A DNA stretch of 53,159 bases from an uncultured Erysipelotrichaceae bacterium (GTDB lineage Bacteria; Bacillota_I; Bacilli_A; Erysipelotrichales; Erysipelotrichaceae), in the NCBI GenBank assembly GCA_927435855.1, contig CAKMJZ010000008.1, forward strand, positions 1 to 53,159, written 5' to 3'. The translations under genes were made by a program, and so were the position numbers. This document shows, piece by piece, positions 26,915-35,671 of this stretch. The stretch's first letter is position 1; each line of letters begins with the position of its first letter. Under the pieces are notes generated by a model. The model did not search any database. It was not told where the DNA came from and saw only the letters and a program-made list of their open reading frames with translations.

Positions 26915-28206
26915 GTCTCCACCGCTTTCTTCACAAGAACTCCGTAATTACGACCCTGCTTGTGATGAGTTATCCAAACACGATGACATTGATTGTTTAA
27001 TGATTCATCGCTTATTACATTGACTAAAACGTATTCACCGGTATGGCCGATCGCAATACCGTTTTGATAAGATTCAAATAAGACCGAAACTTCTTTATTA
27101 ACAAATTGCATGTCATATCGTATTTTCATCTGATTCGATTTTAAAATCAACTGCGCAGCACGAGATTTCTTTGTGTTCGTATCCAAATGACCGATCAATT
27201 GTGCGGCAGCAGTGTTAACACGCATCGAATATGGAAAGATGTGCATGAAACTAAAACGGCACTTATCTGCAAATTTTGCGGTCGTTTGAAATTCTTCTTC
27301 ACTTTCGCCAACAAATCCGACAATGATGTCCGTACTTATGGAAATCATCTCAAAGCGGTGGCGAATCGCTTGAATGCGGTCATAGAATTCACCACTTGTA
27401 TAAGGACGGTTCATGCGCTTCAATACCGAATCGCAACCAGACTGCACAGGAATGTGTAAATGTCGAACGATCTTCTCAGAGGACGCCATTAAATCAAGCA
27501 ATTGCTCGGTTATTTCAGTGATCTCAATTGATGATAAGCGAATCCGCAATAATCCGTCTACTTCGTCTACCAAACGTTTTAACAAATAAGTCAAATCATC
27601 ATTTCCATCTTTACCATAGCGACCAATGTGAATTCCGGATAAAACAATTTCCTTATGTCCGCTGCCGACTAGACTTTTTGCCATGTCTATTAAATCATCA
27701 CTTAGAGCCGAGCGTTCATTGCCTCTAGCAAAAGGTATGATGCAATAAGAACAAAACTGATCACAGCCATCTTGGATTTTTAAGAAAGCGCGAGTTTGAT
27801 GTGAAAAATGCTTTAATGGTAAAGATTCAAATGACATATCTCTTTGATCGTTAATGTCAACATCTCCATAACCCTGATGAATATACTCAACAAGCTTGCT
27901 CTTATGTTTTGCTCCGATAAGCAAATCGATACGCTCGATCTCATTCAATTCATTTTGATTGGTTTGAACATAGCAACCGACTACGCAAATCATCGCATGT
28001 GAATTTTGACGTATGGCCTGATGGATCTTTTGTCGGCTTTTTGAAGCTGCCGTATTGGTAACCGAGCAAGTATTAATGATATAAATATCAGCAGATTCTT
28101 TGAAATCTACTTGTTGATAGCCTGATTCACTCAGACTCTCAATATAGCTTTCAGATTCAAATGTGTTCACTTTACAGCCCAAAGTAGCTATTGCGAAAGT
28201 CTTCAT
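26911..28206 (-). CDS. mtaB: tRNA (N6-L-threonylcarbamoyladenosine(37)-C2)-methylthiotransferase
   Basis: This 431-residue radical-SAM methylthiotransferase converts t6A37 to ms2t6A37. The N-terminal cluster cysteines are in TLGCKVN (Cys11), INTCSVTN (Cys47) and VGCYVQ (about 77). The radical SAM motif is CDQFCSYC (about 148-155). A short C-terminal TRAM-like region follows. It resembles YqeV, not MiaB, which is at 50861. AAGGTGATGAA is the ribosome binding site. It is downstream of rsmE as in B. subtilis, but with one extra gene in between. Confidence 0.94.
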   Translation of the reverse strand: MKTFAIATLGCKVNTFESESYIESLSESGYQQVDFKESADIYIINTCSVTNTAASKSRQKIHQAIRQNSHAMICVVGCYVQTNQNELNEIERIDLLIGAKHKSKLVEYIHQGYGDVDINDQRDMSFESLPLKHFSHQTRAFLKIQDGCDQFCSYCIIPFARGNERSALSDDLIDMAKSLVGSGHKEIVLSGIHIGRYGKDGNDDLTYLLKRLVDEVDGLLRIRLSSIEITEITEQLLDLMASSEKIVRHLHIPVQSGCDSVLKRMNRPYTSGEFYDRIQAIRHRFEMISISTDIIVGFVGESEEEFQTTAKFADKCRFSFMHIFPYSMRVNTAAAQLIGHLDTNTKKSRAAQLILKSNQMKIRYDMQFVNKEVSVLFESYQNGIAIGHTGEYVLVNVISDESLNNQCHRVWITHHKQGRNYGVLVKKAVET

Positions 28207-28230
28207 TTCATCACCTTGATGTATTATACA

Positions 28231-29016
28231 TTAATCTGTAATATTTGTAAAAATCAGGGGATTCTTGATTTTTTTATAAGACTTGACTGCTTTTAAAGAT
28301 ATCAGTGAGTTTGCTGAACACACATCCATAAACTGTGTGACATCATTTTCAATAAGACATTTTCCAAGCAAATTCAACATGTCTGAACTTACTACACTTT
28401 TCTCATAAAGCGGATATTCAATCGTTTCCTTCAGAGTGCACAAATAAAGTGTTTTCAACGAATCGAGGTAAAGCACAAAGCGATTTTTATCATAACAAAC
28501 AAATGCAGCGTTACAAAATCCCGCACGATACGGCTCGATTCCGTAAATAATGGGGTCAACACATTCCTTAGCATATTGCTTATACAATCTATAAAACTGT
28601 GGAAGTTCAAATACGACCATCTCTTTATGATATAGAGAATTCAATAACTCATTAAAAAATGGAATCATGATCCAGACTCCGGTCTGCGACTCGAACTTCA
28701 CTAAAGCTTCCTTTATCGAAAATAGCTCGATATTCATTAAATGATTGCGCTGCTGATAATCAATGGTCGGCCAAATCTCAATCAACTTGTTACGGACCTG
28801 ATCATACGCTTTCTCTAAAACTTGCTTGTTACTTAAAGATGTTTTGACGACTTGCATCTTAAAGAATTCATGAGAATTCTTACATGAAAAAAGCAAACCT
28901 TCTTTCTTAAAGGCATCTTTCATCCACTGAATCTCCACTTTGACTCCCTTTGTTTTCAACAACTGTTGTCGATGAAATTTTCGCAACCAACGGTCGATGG
29001 CCAAATGTTTAATCAT
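28231..29016 (-). CDS. Hypothetical protein between rsmE and mtaB
   Basis: This is 261 residues and I do not recognise it. There is no signal peptide, no membrane helix and no familiar catalytic motif. The first third is basic and helical (RWLRKFHRQQLLKTKG), the rest is mixed alpha/beta with many Phe/Tyr and scattered cysteines. Its ATG overlaps the rsmE stop by eight bases with GGAGAACGAC upstream, and mtaB begins 24 bases after its stop, so it is clearly translated as part of the eight-gene operon from scpA to deoC. The codon use looks like that of the neighbours, which argues against recent transfer. Confidence 0.75.
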   Translation of the reverse strand: MIKHLAIDRWLRKFHRQQLLKTKGVKVEIQWMKDAFKKEGLLFSCKNSHEFFKMQVVKTSLSNKQVLEKAYDQVRNKLIEIWPTIDYQQRNHLMNIELFSIKEALVKFESQTGVWIMIPFFNELLNSLYHKEMVVFELPQFYRLYKQYAKECVDPIIYGIEPYRAGFCNAAFVCYDKNRFVLYLDSLKTLYLCTLKETIEYPLYEKSVVSSDMLNLLGKCLIENDVTQFMDVCSANSLISLKAVKSYKKIKNPLIFTNITD

Positions 29017-29731
29017 GTCGTTCTCCTAAAGTATCAAGAATAATACACGCCGCAATCGCAGCAGTCTCCGCCCGTAAAATCCGCCTTCCCAAACTGACAG
29101 ACGAAAATCCATGGATAGTCAGATAGTCGGCTTCTTCACTGGTAAAACCGCCTTCTGGACCAATCACAATGGTTATCGATGATATATCTCTACTTATGCT
29201 TGTTAAAAAACAGTCAAATTCTTTCTCGTAAGCCAAGAAATTACTTGATGATTTATGTTCAATCAGTTGCTTTAATGGAATCGCTTCAATGATTTCAGGT
29301 ATGTTGTGCCTATAAGACTGCTCAGCAGCTTCCGTCATTATCTTACGATAGCGCTCAAGTTTACGAGCTGCCGCTTCCGGTTTCTCCTTGACAATGCAAC
29401 GCGAGCTGGTAAATGGAACAATTTTAGTAACACCGCACTCTGTAGCTTTTTCTAAGAACCAATCCCAACGATCTCCTTTAATCAGTGCCATGGCCAAGGT
29501 AATTTTAACATCTGATTCGCGCTTTTCAAAAATCGGTTGTGTAACCTTGACTCTGACAATGTTCTTGTTTACTTGAATCGTTCCGTAAAAGACCAACGAT
29601 TGTGAATCCACAAGTCGGATGATTCTGCCGTCTTTCATACGCAATACAGTAGAAATATGGCGTGATTGCTCAACTGTCATATCAAATTCCATATCAATCG
29701 CCAATTTCTGATGGACAAAGTACTGTTGCAT
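29009..29731 (-). CDS. rsmE: 16S rRNA (uracil(1498)-N3)-methyltransferase
   Basis: This 240-residue SPOUT-class methyltransferase modifies U1498 of 16S rRNA. The N-terminal PUA-like part (about 1-70) is followed by the knotted domain with KATECGVTKIVPF, the SAM loop GPEGGFTSEEADYL (about 191-204), and LGRRILRAETAA at the C-terminus. One base separates it from rluB. It overlaps the downstream unknown gene. Confidence 0.96.
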   Translation of the reverse strand: MQQYFVHQKLAIDMEFDMTVEQSRHISTVLRMKDGRIIRLVDSQSLVFYGTIQVNKNIVRVKVTQPIFEKRESDVKITLAMALIKGDRWDWFLEKATECGVTKIVPFTSSRCIVKEKPEAAARKLERYRKIMTEAAEQSYRHNIPEIIEAIPLKQLIEHKSSSNFLAYEKEFDCFLTSISRDISSITIVIGPEGGFTSEEADYLTIHGFSSVSLGRRILRAETAAIAACIILDTLGERHD

Positions 29732-29732
29732 A

Positions 29733-30464
29733 TTAAATCAGGGTTCCCTCTTCACTTAGCTGGCGTAATTTTTTCACTTCAAAAGGTTTCAATATCCGAT
29801 AATCACCTTGTCCCAATCCTTCAACTGAAAGAAAACCGATAGAAACGCGATGAAGTTTTCGTACTTGATATCCCAAAGCTTCCATCATACGTTTGATTTG
29901 GCGATTACGTCCTTCAACGATCGTTAATTCAAAATCCGTCATTTGCTTGTCAAAATCTTTGTTTGTAACCCAAACCTTAGCCGGTATTGTCACAGAACCA
30001 TCATCAAGCTTAACGCCGGCTTCTAACGTTTTAATGTCTTTGGTAGCCAATATTCCTTTGATTTTTACTTCGTATTTCTTTGGAATATGATATCTCGGAT
30101 GAATCAGACTGTTTGCAAAATCACCGTCATTAGTCAATATCAGACAGCCCGTCGTATCATAATCCAATCGTCCGACCGGAAATATTCGATAGGGCGTTTC
30201 AACCAGTGATACTACCGTTTGACGGTCTTTTTCATCATTTAAAGAGCAAATAACTTTTCGCGGTTTATTAATAACGTAATACACTTTGTTTTCTCTGATG
30301 ATCGATTTTCCATCCACCATAATGATTGCGCCTTTGCGTACTTTAAAACCCTGTTCAGTAATAACAACACCGTCCACACTGACACGACCCTGACTTATGT
30401 ATTCTTCCGCTTTCCGCCGTGAAGTCACACCGGCCTGAGCAATGACTTTTTGTAATCGATCCAT
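29733..30464 (-). CDS. rluB: 23S/16S rRNA pseudouridine synthase, RluB/RsuA family
   Basis: This 243-residue enzyme has an N-terminal S4 RNA-binding domain (RLQKVIAQAGVTSRRKAEEYI) and a catalytic domain whose Asp is in GRLDYDTTGCLILTNDGD (about 98-115). The C-terminal motif EGRNRQIKRM is complete. Placement directly after scpB supports RluB, as in B. subtilis (ypuL). AAGAAGGTAGCAGC is the ribosome binding site. Confidence 0.95.
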   Translation of the reverse strand: MDRLQKVIAQAGVTSRRKAEEYISQGRVSVDGVVITEQGFKVRKGAIIMVDGKSIIRENKVYYVINKPRKVICSLNDEKDRQTVVSLVETPYRIFPVGRLDYDTTGCLILTNDGDFANSLIHPRYHIPKKYEVKIKGILATKDIKTLEAGVKLDDGSVTIPAKVWVTNKDFDKQMTDFELTIVEGRNRQIKRMMEALGYQVRKLHRVSIGFLSVEGLGQGDYRILKPFEVKKLRQLSEEGTLI

Positions 30465-30479
30465 GCTGCTACCTTCTTT

Positions 30480-31019
30480 CTATTCAAATAACTCTTGTGA
30501 GCTGCCACTTACGATTTGTTCGAGTTTTGGCAATTCATCCAAGGACATCAACTGAAATACATCCATAAACTCTCGAGTAACTTCATATAATATCGGCCGT
30601 CCCGGAGCATCTGAGCGGCCTTGTTCACGTATCAAATCCAGCGCTTGAAGCTTTCTTAACATAATATCGCAACCTACACCGCGAATCTCCTCGATTTCTA
30701 CGCGTGTAATTGGTTGTTTATAAGCGATGATTGCCAGTGTTTCCAATGCGGATTGAGATAATTGTCGTGTCTTTTGAATAGACAACATCTGTTGAGCATA
30801 TGGGTGAATAAACGGTGCCGTAAGCAACTTTACTTGGCCGCCATAATTGACACATTGGATTCCGCGATTGTATCCCTTATAGAAAACCGCTAGTTGATCG
30901 ACCGCTTTATTTACTTCATCTTCACTGCATAAAAGGGTCTGTGCCAATTGTTCGATTGACAAACCCTGTTCACCGACAATGAAAAGCAAACCTTCAATAA
31001 TTACCGTTAAATCCGTCAT
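30480..31019 (-). CDS. scpB: Segregation and condensation protein B
   Basis: This 179-residue protein is the ScpB subunit of the SMC-ScpAB condensin. Two winged-helix domains; the second holds LSQSALETLAIIAYKQPITR-type sequence (about 88-107) and the following GRSDAPGRPILYEVT. It overlaps scpA by 26 bases. Confidence 0.97.
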   Translation of the reverse strand: MTDLTVIIEGLLFIVGEQGLSIEQLAQTLLCSEDEVNKAVDQLAVFYKGYNRGIQCVNYGGQVKLLTAPFIHPYAQQMLSIQKTRQLSQSALETLAIIAYKQPITRVEIEEIRGVGCDIMLRKLQALDLIREQGRSDAPGRPILYEVTREFMDVFQLMSLDELPKLEQIVSGSSQELFE

Positions 31020-31734
31020 CGCTCGTGCTCCTTATCAAATAGATCTGTTCACCCTCAACGGTAAACAATAATTCTCCGATTCTTATCATATCCAAAACAG
31101 CTAAAAATGTGATTAAAACCAATTGAATATCAGAACAGTCAACAAAGCATTCTTCTAAAGCAAAAGAGGCGGGAAACCGGGTGATCATTCTTCTGAGCAT
31201 ATCGATTCGTTGATCAACCGATAATTCCCGTGCGGCAATTTTCGTTTCAAAAGGTTGTTGTAATGAGACTCGAATCATCACCTTTTTCATAGCACGGATC
31301 AAATCATAAGAACTGCCTTCCACCAACATATCAGGCATGACATCTTCTACTTCTTTTCGACTTAAGGGTTTCCCTATAAACTGTTGACGAATCTGATAGC
31401 GCTTTTCCAAGTCACCGGTGATGTCTTTGAATTGTTGATATTCCAACAATCGTCTTACCAGTGATTCCTTTGGATCTTCAGTATAATCAGCATCTAACAA
31501 AGATTTATCTCTTGGCAGAAGCTTCTTGCTTTTATACTCAATCAACCCGGCAAGCTCACTTAAATACTCGCTTGCGATTTCTAAATTCATGTTTTGCATG
31601 GATGTGATGTAATTTTGATACTGCGAAGTGAGTTCGGAGATATCTAAATTAAACAGATCCAGTTTTTTTTCTTTAATCAGAAACAGCATCAAGTCCAACG
31701 GTCCGCTAAACTGATCGATCGTTATCTCAAACAT
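30994..31734 (-). CDS. scpA: Segregation and condensation protein A
   Basis: This is 246 residues from the ATG at 31732-31734, with GGGGTGATG upstream; a longer reading to 31767 covers a TATAAT box and is rejected. The kleisin N-terminus is FSGPLDLMLFLIKEKKLDLFNLD-like (about 7-29), and the C-terminal winged helix (VLITFLAVLDMIRIG) binds the SMC head. It is the first gene of the operon running to deoC. Confidence 0.96.
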   Translation of the reverse strand: MFEITIDQFSGPLDLMLFLIKEKKLDLFNLDISELTSQYQNYITSMQNMNLEIASEYLSELAGLIEYKSKKLLPRDKSLLDADYTEDPKESLVRRLLEYQQFKDITGDLEKRYQIRQQFIGKPLSRKEVEDVMPDMLVEGSSYDLIRAMKKVMIRVSLQQPFETKIAARELSVDQRIDMLRRMITRFPASFALEECFVDCSDIQLVLITFLAVLDMIRIGELLFTVEGEQIYLIRSTSDDGFNGNY

Positions 31735-31782
31735 ATCATCACCCCGATTATTATAACATGCAAACAATGTTCAATATAAACT

Positions 31783-31808
31783 AAAAAGATATTGGGGTCA
31801 ATATCTTT
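31783..31808 (-). terminator. Terminator of pdp
   Basis: A 10-bp stem (AAAGATATTG / CAATATCTTT) with an ACCC loop and T tail on the minus strand. It closes the thyA-folA-plsC-pdp operon just before the scpA promoter region. Confidence 0.88.
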
Positions 31809-31813
31809 GTTGA

Positions 31814-33112
31814 TTACAGTATTTTGGCTATAAGTTCAACAGGTTGTCCCGGTTGATTTGCCATCGTAAAACTGCTGCTCAAATCTTGAATAAATTCGTC
31901 ACTTAACTCACTGTCGTGGTGAATATCGACAAGAACATCATCAATATTAACGTAATCTCCGATTTTCTTGTATACAAGCAACCCTACAGCCGGATTGATG
32001 ACATCATCTTTTGTTTGACGCCCTGCACCAAGTTTCATGGCACTGATACCTAATTGCGTAGCCTTTATCGAAGTAATATAACCCTCTTCACGATTGAGTA
32101 ATGGCGTAACGTTTTTTGATTTCGGTAGTTTTTCCGGATGGTCAATACAATCAATGTCACCACCTTGAGCAGCCACAAACTCCTTAAACTTTTCAAAAGC
32201 CGCACCGCTGGCAATAGAATCCTCTAAGCGCTTCCGTGCATCCGCGCGATCCGTACAAACTTTTGCTTGCACCAACATGATGGTTCCGGCTTGATAACAT
32301 AGCTCTGTAAAATCTTGTGGTCCATTTCCCTTTAAGGTAGCAATAGCTTCTTTAACTTCCAAAGCATTACCGATAGCAAATCCCAATGGCTGATTCATAT
32401 CCGTAATCATGGCGCGTGTGTCACGCTGTGACAGTTCTCCAATCGCAATCATTGCTTTCGCCAACTTCTCGGCTTGAACCGGGGTTTGCATAAAAGCACC
32501 ATCCCCATATTTCACATCGAGCAAAATCGTATTTGCTCCGGCTGCCAGTTTTTTTGACATAATTGAAGAAGCTATGAGCGGAATTGAAGGTACAGTGCCG
32601 GTTACATCGCGTAGTGCATAAAGGATCTTATCCGCTGGAACCAGGGTTCCTGTTTGACCTACGATGGACAGCGAGATTCGGTTGACCTGACTGATGAAGT
32701 CAGATTGACTCAGCGTGACCGAAAATCCGGGAATCGACTCTAGTTTATCAATGGTCCCACCGGTATGTCCTAAGCCTCTTCCTGACATTTTAGCCATTTT
32801 TGCGCCACAAGACGCAACCATTGGTCCCAGTGCAAGTGAAGTTTTATCCCCTACTCCACCGGTCGAATGTTTGTCTACTTTGATTCCTTCGATCGTGGAT
32901 AAATCCATAACATCCCCACTGTGCATCATCGCCATGGTCAGATGAGTCGTTTCCATATCTGTCATTCCATTTAGTACAATAGCCATCAGTAATGAACTGC
33001 TTTGATAATCGGGAATTTCACCATTAGTCAACCCCGTGATCCAATACTGAATTTCTTCTTCGCTAAGCTCTATACCATCACGTTTATTTGCGATGATTTC
33101 AATGATTCTCAT
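31814..33112 (-). CDS. pdp: Pyrimidine-nucleoside phosphorylase
   Basis: This 432-residue enzyme phosphorolyses uridine, deoxyuridine and thymidine to the base and (deoxy)ribose-1-phosphate. The family signature SGRGLGHTGGTIDKLE is at about 112-127, preceded by KHSTGGVGDKTSLALGP (about 81-97). The C-terminal domain follows VGLLVYKKIGDYV. Length and the Gly/Thr-rich phosphate loop fit Pdp/DeoA. Four bases separate it from plsC. It feeds deoC via phosphopentomutase, which is not in the window. Confidence 0.95.
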   Translation of the reverse strand: MRIIEIIANKRDGIELSEEEIQYWITGLTNGEIPDYQSSSLLMAIVLNGMTDMETTHLTMAMMHSGDVMDLSTIEGIKVDKHSTGGVGDKTSLALGPMVASCGAKMAKMSGRGLGHTGGTIDKLESIPGFSVTLSQSDFISQVNRISLSIVGQTGTLVPADKILYALRDVTGTVPSIPLIASSIMSKKLAAGANTILLDVKYGDGAFMQTPVQAEKLAKAMIAIGELSQRDTRAMITDMNQPLGFAIGNALEVKEAIATLKGNGPQDFTELCYQAGTIMLVQAKVCTDRADARKRLEDSIASGAAFEKFKEFVAAQGGDIDCIDHPEKLPKSKNVTPLLNREEGYITSIKATQLGISAMKLGAGRQTKDDVINPAVGLLVYKKIGDYVNIDDVLVDIHHDSELSDEFIQDLSSSFTMANQPGQPVELIAKIL

Positions 33113-33116
33113 AAAT

Positions 33117-33806
33117 TCACACTTTCTCTAACTCATTCAATATCCGCATGCGAACTTCGTCCGCCAACTGTTGAGTCGTCTGTCCTTGATATTCTTCGAA
33201 ATGGATGGGTTGCAAGTAGCGTACCTTGATGACAACCTTTTTTGCTTTAGGGTCATCCAGTGCTTTATAAGAATCGATTAGCACTACAGGCACGATAGGA
33301 ACTTTTGCATTTATACCAGCTTTCAATGCGCCTGCCTTAAATTCACCCATCGTATTCTTATAAGAGCGGGTCCCTTCAGGAAATATGACCATGTTATGTC
33401 CCATTTTTAATCTTTCAGTAAGTTTGTTCACCATAGCGATAGAATCTTTGACTGAATTGCGATCAAACATGATTACATCAAGGTTATTGTACCAAACATT
33501 CATAAACGGTATTTTCTTGCTCTCAATTTTACCAACGGCACTGATGGGAACCGGGGATGCTGCTAAAAGAACAAAACCGTCAAGAGAGCCTTGATGATTG
33601 ACAACTAACAACATTCCGTCTTGTAATGGTACATTGTTTACACCTTCGACCACCAGTTTACTTTTGGACATTCTGATGAGCATGGCTGACCACGCTTTCG
33701 CTAATTCAAATCGAACGCTAAACGGCTGTTTTCGGCTTTGAATAGCTGATATAAAAACTGCGGGCAAGTAAAGACCCATTTTAATCCATAACCAGAACTT
33801 TTTCAT
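33117..33806 (-). CDS. plsC: 1-acyl-sn-glycerol-3-phosphate acyltransferase
   Basis: This 229-residue membrane-associated acyltransferase makes phosphatidic acid from lysophosphatidic acid. The catalytic HxxxxD box is NHQGSLDG (about 71-78) and the substrate-binding box is FPEGTRS (about 142-148). The hydrophobic N-terminus (MKKFWLWIKMGLYLPAVF) anchors it to the inner face of the membrane. It overlaps folA by four bases. Confidence 0.93.
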   Translation of the reverse strand: MKKFWLWIKMGLYLPAVFISAIQSRKQPFSVRFELAKAWSAMLIRMSKSKLVVEGVNNVPLQDGMLLVVNHQGSLDGFVLLAASPVPISAVGKIESKKIPFMNVWYNNLDVIMFDRNSVKDSIAMVNKLTERLKMGHNMVIFPEGTRSYKNTMGEFKAGALKAGINAKVPIVPVVLIDSYKALDDPKAKKVVIKVRYLQPIHFEEYQGQTTQQLADEVRMRILNELEKV

Positions 33807-34279
33807 AAAATCCCCTTCTTTTTTTCATAGGTTTTCACGGAAAAATCCGAATATTCAGTTGTTTCAACTAATTCGTACTTTGCACGATCCCATTTAGGGA
33901 AATACGTATCTCCATCGATTTCCGTGTCGATATGGCTGATAATCATTTTATCAGCAAACGGTAAGGCAGCATGATAAATCTGTGCACCTCCGGCTATAAA
34001 TATTTCCTCATCACTATTTTGATTTACTTGCAAAAATACTTCCAAATCACCGATGACTTCAACCCCTTCGAAATGCCAACGCGGATCACGAGTGACAACG
34101 ATGTTTCTGCGCTTAGGCAAAGGCCTGCCAATCGCCTCAAACGTCTTTCTACCCATAACGACCGTATGATTCAGCGTTTTCTGCTTGAAATGACGTAAGT
34201 CTTCCGGTAAGTTCCATGGCATCCAACCATCTTTACCAATTACATAATTATTGCCGATGGCAACAATGATCGTAATCAT
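33803..34279 (-). CDS. folA: Dihydrofolate reductase
   Basis: This 158-residue enzyme regenerates tetrahydrofolate with NADPH. Signature features: VIGKDGWMPWNLPEDLRHFK (about 14-33, with the active-site acid in PEDL), VMGRKTFEAIG (about 41-51), and FIAGGAQIY (about 95-103). It shares one base with thyA, whose product makes the dihydrofolate that this enzyme reduces. Confidence 0.97.
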   Translation of the reverse strand: MITIIVAIGNNYVIGKDGWMPWNLPEDLRHFKQKTLNHTVVMGRKTFEAIGRPLPKRRNIVVTRDPRWHFEGVEVIGDLEVFLQVNQNSDEEIFIAGGAQIYHAALPFADKMIISHIDTEIDGDTYFPKWDRAKYELVETTEYSDFSVKTYEKKKGIL

Positions 34280-35151
34280 CAGACACTGACCTTTCCGGCA
34301 ATGTGTGGATGAGGGTCATATCCGGTAAGCTCAAAATCTTGCCAAACATAGTCAAAAATCGATTCATGATGATTGACTATTCGCAAGGTTGGTAAATCTC
34401 TTGGTTCTCTTTGAAGCTGAAGATTTACCTGTTCTACATGATCTTTATAAATATGGACATCGCCAAAGGTATGAACAAATTCAAATGGCTGATACCCACA
34501 CACATCCGCTACCATCACAAGTAAAAGAGCGTATGAAGCGATATTGAATGGTACCCCCAAGAAGACATCTGCGGATCGTTGATATAACTGTAAAGATAGT
34601 TTTTTTCCATCCCCACTAACATAAAACTGCATAAATGCATGACACGGCGGTAAAGCCATGCGATCGATTTCGGCTGGATTCCAAGCACTAACGATATGTC
34701 TGCGTGAGTATGGATTGTTTTTGAGGTTTTCAATTAAATCTTTGATCTGATCGACACCAAAAAAGTCTCGCCATTGTTTACCGTAGACCGGACCAAGATT
34801 ACCAAATTTTTGTGCAAAGTTCTCATCCGTCTTTATTTTTTCAATAAATTCATTCAAAGATTCGCCTTGATAATCGGAGTGCTTAATATATTCGGCATAT
34901 GGCCATTCATTCCAAATTCTTACCCCTTTTAGCACTAACGGGCGAATGTTGGTATTGCCGGTCAGAAACCAGAATAATTCCTCAGCAACAGATTTAAAAT
35001 GTGTTTTTTTCGTTGTCAATAATGGAAAACCTTCTTCAAGGTTAAATCGCATTTGATAACCAAAAGTACCGATCGTTCCAGTTGAAGTTCGATCACTTCG
35101 GTAAGCACCGTTTTCTAAAACATGTCTGCATAGCGTTAAGTATTGTTTCAT
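34279..35151 (-). CDS. thyA: Thymidylate synthase
   Basis: This has about 290 residues from the ATG at 35149-35151, with AGGTGATGAT upstream; a longer reading to 35205 covers a TATAAT box and is rejected. It methylates dUMP to dTMP with methylenetetrahydrofolate. The catalytic Cys is in [11 protein letters not shown] (about 172), with [15 protein letters not shown] (about 190-204) and [10 protein letters not shown] following. It is the first gene of thyA-folA-plsC-pdp. Confidence 0.97.
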   Translation of the reverse strand: MKQYLTLCRHVLENGAYRSDRTSTGTIGTFGYQMRFNLEEGFPLLTTKKTHFKSVAEELFWFLTGNTNIRPLVLKGVRIWNEWPYAEYIKHSDYQGESLNEFIEKIKTDENFAQKFGNLGPVYGKQWRDFFGVDQIKDLIENLKNNPYSRRHIVSAWNPAEIDRMALPPCHAFMQFYVSGDGKKLSLQLYQRSADVFLGVPFNIASYALLLVMVADVCGYQPFEFVHTFGDVHIYKDHVEQVNLQLQREPRDLPTLRIVNHHESIFDYVWQDFELTGYDPHPHIAGKVSV

Positions 35152-35190
35152 ATCATCACCTGTGCTTTTATTATACACAAATGTCGCATT

Positions 35191-35216
35191 AAAAAAAACG
35201 GTCATGAACCGTTTTT
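35191..35216 (-). terminator. Terminator of ssb
   Basis: An 8-bp stem (AAAACGGT / ACCGTTTT) and a long T run on the minus strand, upstream of thyA. Confidence 0.87.
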
Positions 35217-35223
35217 GTCCAAA

Positions 35224-35547
35224 TCAAGATTTGGGATTTAAGAAAGAAACCTTTTCAGCAATCACTTCACAAAAATAAAATGGTTTTTGCTCTTTTGTTT
35301 CAAAAGAATTGGCTTGAATCCGTCCTTTGATACCAACCAGACTTCCGACTTCACAAACACTGATGGTTGTTTCCGCAACTCCACGCCACAACGTTACGTT
35401 AAAGATGTCTTTTTCATACTCTCCATGACTGTTTCTGAAATTGCGGTCAACTTCCAAATGCAAAGTGGCAACTTTGGCTCCCGATGGAGTCTCCCTGATT
35501 TCCGGTAACTGAATGACACGGCCGACTAAAACGATTTGGTTCAACAT
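35224..35547 (-). CDS. ssb: Short single-stranded DNA-binding protein without acidic C-terminal tail
   Basis: This has about 107 residues from the ATG at 35545-35547 (AAAGGAGGAAAAAC upstream). The OB fold is complete: MLNQIVLVGRV, VATLHLEV and the late strand SLVGIKGRIQANSFE. The protein stops at FLNPKS, so the Gly/Pro-rich linker and the acidic DDxxPF-type tip that recruits repair proteins are absent. This resembles the short second SSB of Bacillota (SsbB/YwpH type), not the main replication SSB. It stands alone between a terminator and its own promoter. Confidence 0.9.
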   Translation of the reverse strand: MLNQIVLVGRVIQLPEIRETPSGAKVATLHLEVDRNFRNSHGEYEKDIFNVTLWRGVAETTISVCEVGSLVGIKGRIQANSFETKEQKPFYFCEVIAEKVSFLNPKS

Positions 35548-35573
35548 GTTTTTCCTCCTTTGTTGCAATCAGA

Positions 35574-35602
35574 ATTATCGCAAAAAAAGAAAAACGTTTC
35601 AA
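35574..35602 (-). promoter_or_regulatory. Sigma-A promoter of ssb
   Basis: TTGAAA (35597-35602), a 17-base spacer and GATAAT (35574-35579). Confidence 0.75.
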
Positions 35603-35607
35603 ATCGC

Positions 35608-35643
35608 CTATTTTGTCATTTATGTGGAAAAATGACAAAATAG
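35608..35643. promoter_or_regulatory. Perfect 14-bp inverted repeat just upstream of the ssb promoter
   Basis: CTATTTTGTCATTT (35608-35621) and its exact reverse complement (35630-35643) are separated by 8 bases. There is no T run on either side, so it is not a typical terminator. It lies five bases upstream of the ssb -35 box, a position expected for an activator or operator site. Confidence 0.6.
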
Positions 35644-35671
35644 AGCCGTGTAACATGGTTAAAAATACAAG

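Noticed and set aside
35608-35643. The 14-bp dyad as a terminator for the M16 genes
   Set aside because: No T run follows on the minus strand (the bases after it are GCGATTTG), so intrinsic termination is unlikely.
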